A stretch of DNA of 11,298 nt, taken from positions 1 through 11,298 of the forward strand of contig CALBJU010000371.1 of the NCBI GenBank assembly GCA_937893205.1, read 5' to 3'. The notes below the pieces were generated by a model that worked only from the letters and a program-made list of their open reading frames with translations, was not told the origin of the DNA and did not search any database. The stretch comes from an uncultured Bacteroidota bacterium (GTDB lineage Bacteria; Bacteroidota; Rhodothermia; Rhodothermales; UBA10348). Made by a program: the position numbers and the translations under genes. This document shows positions 7,157 to 11,298 of this stretch, in pieces; the stretch's first letter is position 1; every line of letters starts with the position of its first letter.

Positions 7157-8299
7157 CTAGCGATCCGCCGCGACCGATTCGAACAGAGCGTCGAAGTGCT
7201 TCACGTGCTCGCTCCACTCGAGGTGGGCAGATATCTCCTTCAACGTTTTGACGGGAAGAGGGCGATCTTCTCCCTTCAGAATTCCGGTCATTACCGTAAA
7301 GAGTTCGTCTTCATCCTCATACAGTATTGGAGCGTGCAGGAGCGGACTGTGGAGAGATTTGGGGATCAGCTCGGGATAGGAGAGGCGATTCGGCAATATG
7401 GGATGACACCCGCAGTAGATGGCTTCCAACATTGAAATGCCGAAAAATTCGTGGATGGACGTTGATACAACGAGGTCGGCTCGATGGAGCAATTTGCTGT
7501 ATTCCGCAAAATCTTCGGCGTATCCATAATGCAGAATGCGCTCTGCATATCGCTCGAAGGCCTTCTCGAATTCGCGGGGCTGCTCTTCAAAGTGTTCTCC
7601 CGCCAGAATCAATCTGAATTTGTGTCCTGAATCGTCCAGTCGATTCATCAATCGGAAAAACGCTTCGGGGTCCTTGTCGTATTCCCAGCGCTGATTCCAA
7701 AGGACGATCGGTAGCTTCATCCCAGGTCCCCAGGCGTGTCCTTCATACGCCGAGGCATACTTGTCGTGCGCCCGGAGATCCAGGCCCAGGTGCAAGACTG
7801 AACTTTTAAGTCGAATTTCCTGCGCCGTTTTCAGATGCGTGTAGTCGGGGAAAAGGCGGAGAAGACTTGGAAGGGCCTCTACAAACTGGTCGTAGTGGAA
7901 CTGCGAATTGAACAGAACGTGATCCGCGGCCAGACAGGATAGATAGTTGATATAGCCGTAGGTGTGATCCCTCTCATTGCCTTCGGGCAGAGGATACGTG
8001 AGCTGATTCTCATGCATGTACATCACAACCGGTACACCCGACAGCTCGAATCTCGTCAGCGCCAGAAATGCGGGCAGATTTACCATGCTCGAAGCGAAGA
8101 TCAGATCCGGCTTGTCCCCGTCTGAGTACATGCGCTCCGCTTTTCGGGCCATTGTGACCGCTCCCCCGTGCATCCGCCATTTCCAGAAGCGAGCCGACAT
8201 GGTGACGGTATCGATCTGATGGCTGCTGTGGGCAATCAGGCCGTCCAGAAAGGTCTTGTGGGAACCACCGTACCAGGGTTCGAGCGCTAAAATCCGCAT
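7157..8299 (-). CDS. QTMAN/GTDC1-like glycosyltransferase (DUF3524 N-terminal domain plus GT4)
   Basis: The 380-residue protein matches, from memory, the eukaryotic GTDC1 family, now known as tRNA-queuosine alpha-mannosyltransferase, which adds mannose from GDP-mannose to queuosine in tRNA-Asp. The N-terminal domain (1-165) shows family blocks: EPWYGGSHKTFLDGL (7-21), SARFWKWRMHGGA (35-47), LIFASSMVNLP (66-76), YMHENQLTYPLP (94-105) and YGYINYLSCLAADHVLFNS (114-132). The C-terminal GT4 domain has LWNQRWEYDKDPEAFF (200-215), LAGEHF and HEFFGISMLEAIYCGCHP (283-300) with the E-x7-E pair E284/E292. There is no signal peptide, which fits a cytoplasmic enzyme. The start lies 41 bp downstream of a small unknown gene; a weak stem (AGGCC/GGCCT, 8308-8325) precedes ATG and there is no SD. 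Family membership is strong. The bacterial substrate is inferred and could be another glycan acceptor. Confidence 0.82.
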   Translation of the reverse strand: MRILALEPWYGGSHKTFLDGLIAHSSHQIDTVTMSARFWKWRMHGGAVTMARKAERMYSDGDKPDLIFASSMVNLPAFLALTRFELSGVPVVMYMHENQLTYPLPEGNERDHTYGYINYLSCLAADHVLFNSQFHYDQFVEALPSLLRLFPDYTHLKTAQEIRLKSSVLHLGLDLRAHDKYASAYEGHAWGPGMKLPIVLWNQRWEYDKDPEAFFRLMNRLDDSGHKFRLILAGEHFEEQPREFEKAFERYAERILHYGYAEDFAEYSKLLHRADLVVSTSIHEFFGISMLEAIYCGCHPILPNRLSYPELIPKSLHSPLLHAPILYEDEDELFTVMTGILKGEDRPLPVKTLKEISAHLEWSEHVKHFDALFESVAADR

Positions 8300-8340
8300 A
8301 ATTTATTAGGCCAGATAACCGGCCTTGGCTGCTGAATCTC

Positions 8341-8571
8341 CTACGAAAGTCGCTCGCGCAATTCTGCTTCTTCTTCTTCGAGGGCGGGACGCACTATCGA
8401 CACTCCCCTCACCTGAAGATTGGTTCGAAGCGTGTCATCCAGAACCTCTTCGGCAGTGATAAGCTCTTCATCTCCCGGCTCTAGCGTAATCGTTCGCGTA
8501 GTCATTTTGATCGTCACCGTATGAGGATTGGTGTTCTTGATCAACATGCCTTTACGTTTTCTGGTCGTCAT
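8341..8571 (-). CDS. Hypothetical 76-residue protein
   Basis: I do not recognise this protein. The N-terminus is basic (MTTRKRKGMLIKN), the middle alternates Thr and hydrophobic residues as in beta-strands (HTVTIKMTTRTITLEPGDEE), and the C-terminus is acidic and likely helical (ALEEEEAELRERL). No Cys, signal peptide or membrane segment is present. The LEPGDEE-ITAEEV pattern suggests a small beta-barrel or sandwich, but that is weak. It lies directly upstream of the QTMAN-like gene on the same strand and probably shares its transcript. The start at 8571 has ACGGCAC four bases before ATG, as at pdhA. An internal ATG at 8547 (residue 9) is an alternative start. A TATACT -10-like element lies at 8633-8628 on the minus strand, but its -35 is poor. 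Confidence 0.6.
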   Translation of the reverse strand: MTTRKRKGMLIKNTNPHTVTIKMTTRTITLEPGDEELITAEEVLDDTLRTNLQVRGVSIVRPALEEEEAELRERLS

Positions 8572-8575
8572 GAAT

Positions 8576-8618
8576 GTGCCGTCCGAGAGCCGATTTTTCG
8601 AAGAAAGTGGTGCCGTCC
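8576..8618. repeat. Direct repeat GTGCCGTCC in the leader of the small gene
   Basis: The 9-mer GTGCCGTCC occurs at 8576-8584 and again at 8610-8618, 34 bp apart. Both copies fall between the candidate -10 (TATACT, minus strand, 8633-8628) and the start of the 76-residue protein. The gene-proximal copy includes the ACGGCAC start-context motif. The spacing is near three helical turns, so a protein site is conceivable, but two 9-mers can arise by chance. Confidence 0.3.
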
Positions 8619-8732
8619 TATCATTTTAGTATACGAATTTCGGGTTGCATAACCGACGACATCACCCTCCGGAAACCAGCCACCAACTCTCATTTCACAG
8701 GAATCTTACATCATTTCAGAGATCGACCTCAG

Positions 8733-9458
8733 ATGAAAACAAACACGCTGATTCAGTGGCCAGGTGCAATTCTACAGGTATTTTTCCCCACTTCCTGCAG
8801 GGCGTGCCTGGTTCGAATTGCCGACGGGAGGCTCCTTTGTGCTCCCTGCTTCAAGCTGCTTATGGAATGCGTCATTCCCGAATGCGAATGGCCCGGCAGA
8901 ACGCCGCTGGGCAGGATGGTCTCGGGACAATTTTATTACCGCACAGAATCTCCCATCAGAGCGATCCACCGCGCAGCGAAATTTCAGGCTGATCCAGATG
9001 CTGCAAGAATGTTGGGGGAGCAGCTCGGGATCAGGCTCAGGAATCGGGACCGCTTCGAGGGCATTGAAATCTGCATACCGGTTCCGACACATCGCACCAA
9101 GATCAGAGCTCGCGGCATCAATTCCACCCAGGAGATCGCTACCCACGTTGCCAGCGTTCTCGGGATACCTTGCGAGACGCATCTGCTCTCCCGACCTCGG
9201 CTCACCGCGTCGCAGAGTGACGTATCGGGAGATGCGCGGGCCGAAAATATTCGCGGCGTCTTTCAGGCGCATTCGGGGGAAATGAAACGGGTACTGTTGA
9301 TCGATGATGTGCTGACAACGGGCTCGACACTGGACGAAGCCGCGCGGGTTCTGGAAGAGAAAGGCTATGACGTGTCCCTCGCAGTCGTGGCATTTCGACG
9401 AGAAATGTTCAGACGAACTCCGGGCGGTCAGCCTGCTAGCGGTAATCTTCGACGTTGA
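8733..9458 (+). CDS. comF: ComF-family phosphoribosyltransferase-like protein
   Basis: ComF proteins are cytoplasmic and linked to natural DNA uptake in several bacteria; their biochemical role is not settled. The N-terminal zinc-ribbon-like part has CRAC (about 24-27) and CAPC (about 37-40). The central part has ICIPVPTHRTKIRARGINST, where most relatives read RGFNQ, so the Phe and Gln are replaced here. The PRPP-binding loop is VLLIDDVLTTGSTLDEA near residue 190. The length of 241 residues from ATG 8733 is usual. An open frame extends upstream to 8574, but those 53 residues do not resemble the family, and 8733 is just before the first hydrophobic segment (LIQWPGAILQVFFPTSC). No SD is clear. 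The 3' end overlaps the convergent ABC gene by 23 bp. No other competence gene is visible nearby, so a competence role is inferred from family name only. Confidence 0.88.
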   Translation: MKTNTLIQWPGAILQVFFPTSCRACLVRIADGRLLCAPCFKLLMECVIPECEWPGRTPLGRMVSGQFYYRTESPIRAIHRAAKFQADPDAARMLGEQLGIRLRNRDRFEGIEICIPVPTHRTKIRARGINSTQEIATHVASVLGIPCETHLLSRPRLTASQSDVSGDARAENIRGVFQAHSGEMKRVLLIDDVLTTGSTLDEAARVLEEKGYDVSLAVVAFRREMFRRTPGGQPASGNLRR

Positions 9459-10062
9459 TCTCGTGTTCGCACTGATCTGCTTCTTCCTTTTCGTTCGTAG
9501 CCACAATCACGATTTTTCCGTCTCGTCTGGCGCTATCAATGACCTCCCTCACCATTGCAATTCCGTCCACATCTAGAGTTGCCGTCGGCTCATCAAGGAG
9601 TAGAACCGGGGGATCGGACAGCAGAGCACATGCGATTCTGACTCGCTGCAGCATACCCGAGGAAAAAGTATCAACGGGGTCATCTGCTCGCGACACAATC
9701 TGGACCTGATTAAGTACGCTATCGATTCTTGTTTCCCTGTCGGTCATCCTTCTTGCCCTTGCAAGAAAGTTCAAGTTCTCCCGGGGTGTGAATCCATCGT
9801 ACACACTGAGATAGGGAGCAACGAGGCCACACGAAAGCGGGCGCAATTGATCCTCTATCAAACCACCGTTGACCTGAAGCTTCACATCGCCCCGCGTGGG
9901 ACAAAGTATGCCGGCCAGTATCCGAACGAGTGTTGATTTACCAGATCCATTCGCACCGGTGATTGCAGTAGTCTGGCCCCCTCTGAATTCCAGGTGCATG
10001 CGCCGGAAAAGAATCCGTTGTCCGAAACGATGACCGACGCGCTCTGTCGCAAGAATGTGCAT
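9436..10062 (-). CDS. ABC transporter ATP-binding protein, CcmA-like
   Basis: The 208-residue ATPase from ATG 10062 has Walker A GANGSGKST (36-44), the signature SSGML (134-138) in DTFSSGMLQRVRIACALL, and Walker B VLLLDEPTATLD (153-164). Size and pattern (LAGILCPTRGDV, PYLSVYDGFTPRENLNFLAR) resemble CcmA, the ATPase of the haem-exporter-like CcmAB unit of cytochrome c maturation; a general ABC2-type exporter ATPase is the alternative. The Q-loop glutamine is not obvious (VAPYLSVYDG), and the switch histidine is replaced by Asn (N190, VATNEKEE). Both features may be normal for this subgroup. An in-frame ATG at 10137 would add 25 residues without homology and absorb an inverted repeat, so I prefer 10062. 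No permease is adjacent inside the window. Downstream it overlaps comF, so it is probably the last gene of its unit. Confidence 0.82.
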   Translation of the reverse strand: MHILATERVGHRFGQRILFRRMHLEFRGGQTTAITGANGSGKSTLVRILAGILCPTRGDVKLQVNGGLIEDQLRPLSCGLVAPYLSVYDGFTPRENLNFLARARRMTDRETRIDSVLNQVQIVSRADDPVDTFSSGMLQRVRIACALLSDPPVLLLDEPTATLDVDGIAMVREVIDSARRDGKIVIVATNEKEEADQCEHEINVEDYR

Positions 10063-10087
10063 GCTTGAAAATAGGTGTATTCTGCTG

Positions 10088-10105
10088 TTCAGACTACGAT
10101 CTGAA
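10088..10105. repeat. Inverted repeat TTCAGA-N6-TCTGAA between divergent genes
   Basis: TTCAGA (10088-10093) and TCTGAA (10100-10105) are perfect complements with a 6-bp gap, inside the 120-bp space between the ABC ATPase start (10062) and the lipoprotein start (10183). Its position suits an operator or a small leader hairpin of the ABC gene. A TTGACG -35-like element (10109-10114) follows, but I find no matching -10 for the lipoprotein gene. Confidence 0.35.
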
Positions 10106-10182
10106 CCTTTGACGCTGAATAAGAAGGCCGAAACCACACGAACTTCGTTTATTGTAGCTCAAATCGGTACCAAAATCATCCC

Positions 10183-11298
10183 ATGTCTCCTCGTTTTACG
10201 CTGATTGCGGTCGTTTTTCTGGCGATACTCATGTCAGGTGGGTGTAAACAGCACACTCCTGAGGACGCCCACAGCACTCAGATCACGAGCGAGGTAAAGG
10301 AAGGTCCCAACGAATACGCCTGGCTGCAGCGAACTTTTCCTCATTTCAAATCCTCTCCCGATGCCTACAGCAGGGCTTTAAAGGAGCTGGAAGCCATGAA
10401 ATCGGCCGCCAAAGGTGGCCTTTCCGGTGCCTGGGAATTTGCGGGGCCCGGAAATATTGGTGGACGCGTCGTTGATGTAGCATTCGACCCCCGTAATTCC
10501 GATATCATCTACGCGGCCGCGGCCACGGGTGGAGTCTTTCGTTCTACGGATAAAGGCGGCTCCTGGACTCCGATTTTTGATGATCAACCCGTTCTGACCA
10601 TTGGAGATCTGGCGCTGGCTCCCTCAAATCCGGACATCATTTACGTGGGGACGGGCGAAGCCAACGGTTCGGTCAACAACTATGCCGGCGCGGGAGTCTA
10701 TAAAAGTATCGATGCCGGGACGTCCTGGGAGTCCGTCGGTCTGGAATCAACCACAAGTATCGGCCGCATTCTTGTTCATCCGGACGATCCGGATATCGTC
10801 TGGGTGGGCGCTATTGGTTCATACTACCTCCCGGGCGAAAATCGAGGAGTGTATAAATCAACGAATGGCGGCGTAACCTGGGACCAGGTTCTTGCGATAA
10901 ACGATTCCACGGGTGTAATCGATCTGGTTATGCGGCCGGACAATCCGGACGTTCTCTTTGCCGCTTCCTGGCAACGGGTAAGACGCCCTACGGGTTCAAG
11001 ACTTTTCGGAAGAGGCAGTGGCATCTGGAGATCCACGGACGGCGGTGAAAACTGGGAATTATTGGACCAGACGCGCGGTCTTCCCGATCCTGACGATCAT
11101 CTCGTATTCGGAAGACCTGCGCCCATTGGTCGGATCGGACTCGACATCAGCCAGTCCAAACCGAATACGATGTATGCATTCTATTCCGATGGATCTGGAT
11201 ATCTGGGATTTTATCGATCTGACGATGGCGGTGACTCCTGGCGAGATGCAGATCCCAATCGTGAAATGACCCAGAAGGCGAACATCGGCCAGAGCCCA
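10183..11298 (+). CDS. Asp-box (sortilin/VPS10-like) beta-propeller lipoprotein, 3' end cut by window
   Basis: The visible 372 codons run to the right edge without a stop. The N-terminus is a lipoprotein signal: a short basic start, a hydrophobic stretch (RFTLIAVVFLAILM) and C21 after SGG. The -3 residue is Ser rather than the usual Leu/Val, so the lipobox is slightly irregular. After a polar linker (22-80), blades of a beta-propeller carry five Asp-boxes (S-x-D-x-G-x-x-W type): STDKGGSW (121-128), SIDAGTSW (175-182), STNGGVTW (226-233), STDGGENW (284-291) and SDDGGDSW (346-353). Each follows a VFR/VYK/IWR/FYR strand, and blades are preceded by HPDDPDIVWVG-type segments. Related proteins in FCB and other bacteria often have 700-1000 residues, so much is probably missing. 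The Asp-box is structural and not proof of sialidase or other glycosidase activity. Location is probably the outer membrane or periplasm. The function is unknown. Confidence 0.85.
   Translation, partial: MSPRFTLIAVVFLAILMSGGCKQHTPEDAHSTQITSEVKEGPNEYAWLQRTFPHFKSSPDAYSRALKELEAMKSAAKGGLSGAWEFAGPGNIGGRVVDVAFDPRNSDIIYAAAATGGVFRSTDKGGSWTPIFDDQPVLTIGDLALAPSNPDIIYVGTGEANGSVNNYAGAGVYKSIDAGTSWESVGLESTTSIGRILVHPDDPDIVWVGAIGSYYLPGENRGVYKSTNGGVTWDQVLAINDSTGVIDLVMRPDNPDVLFAASWQRVRRPTGSRLFGRGSGIWRSTDGGENWELLDQTRGLPDPDDHLVFGRPAPIGRIGLDISQSKPNTMYAFYSDGSGYLGFYRSDDGGDSWRDADPNREMTQKANIGQSP

Noticed and set aside
8574..8732. N-terminal extension of ComF
   Set aside because: The frame is open but the residues match nothing in the ComF family; the interval fits a divergent promoter region better.
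8772..9506. 244-residue minus-strand frame opposite comF
   Set aside because: It is the antisense of comF and part of the convergent overlap, with no family-like motif. The comF frame has a PRPP loop and zinc cysteines.
10063..10137. Upstream ATG at 10137 for the ABC ATPase
   Set aside because: The extra 25 residues are unlike ABC ATPase N-termini, and the segment contains an inverted repeat expected in non-coding DNA.

Overview
The window comes from a bacterial chromosome of roughly balanced to moderately high GC. Genes are tightly packed, none of the annotated genes has a convincing Shine-Dalgarno sequence, and no mobile DNA is visible. The style of the E1/E2 proteins, the SD-poor starts, the soluble zinc anti-sigma-like protein and the Asp-box lipoprotein together suggest the FCB group (Bacteroidota, Rhodothermota or Balneolota). 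This assignment is an inference from protein style, not from a marker gene.

Layout. From 3621 down to the left edge, the minus strand carries a pyruvate dehydrogenase operon: E1 alpha, E1 beta and E2 (E2 is cut by the window start). A 327-bp divergent intergenic region (3622-3948) separates it from a plus-strand run: an ECF sigma factor, a possible 28-codon ORF joined to its neighbours by ATGA overlaps at both ends, a small zinc-binding (ZAS/zf-HC2) protein likely to be its anti-sigma factor, a polyprenyl-phosphate mannose synthase-like GT2, and NADP-type isocitrate dehydrogenase. A long imperfect hairpin at 7086-7126 closes this run and lies between converging genes.

On the minus strand from 8571 to 7157 are a 76-residue protein of unknown function and a GT4-fold enzyme that closely resembles the eukaryotic tRNA-queuosine mannosyltransferase GTDC1/QTMAN. 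From 8733 the plus strand encodes a ComF-family phosphoribosyltransferase. Its 3' end overlaps that of a minus-strand CcmA-like ABC ATPase (10062 to 9436). At the right edge a plus-strand lipoprotein with five Asp-box repeats begins and runs off the window.

How the genes fit together. PDH makes acetyl-CoA and isocitrate dehydrogenase acts further along the TCA cycle. Both transcription units start from, or run away from, the same regulatory interval, which holds candidate housekeeping promoters in both directions, a GGAAC-N16-CGTT element typical of ECF autoregulation, and repeated ACAAGT half-sites. This raises the possibility that the sigma/anti-sigma pair is tied to central carbon flux. 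Two enzymes expected to use GDP-mannose (the GT2 and the QTMAN-like GT4) flank icd. The points most worth checking are the bacterial QTMAN-like protein, the double ATGA-linked mini-ORF, and the shared control region.
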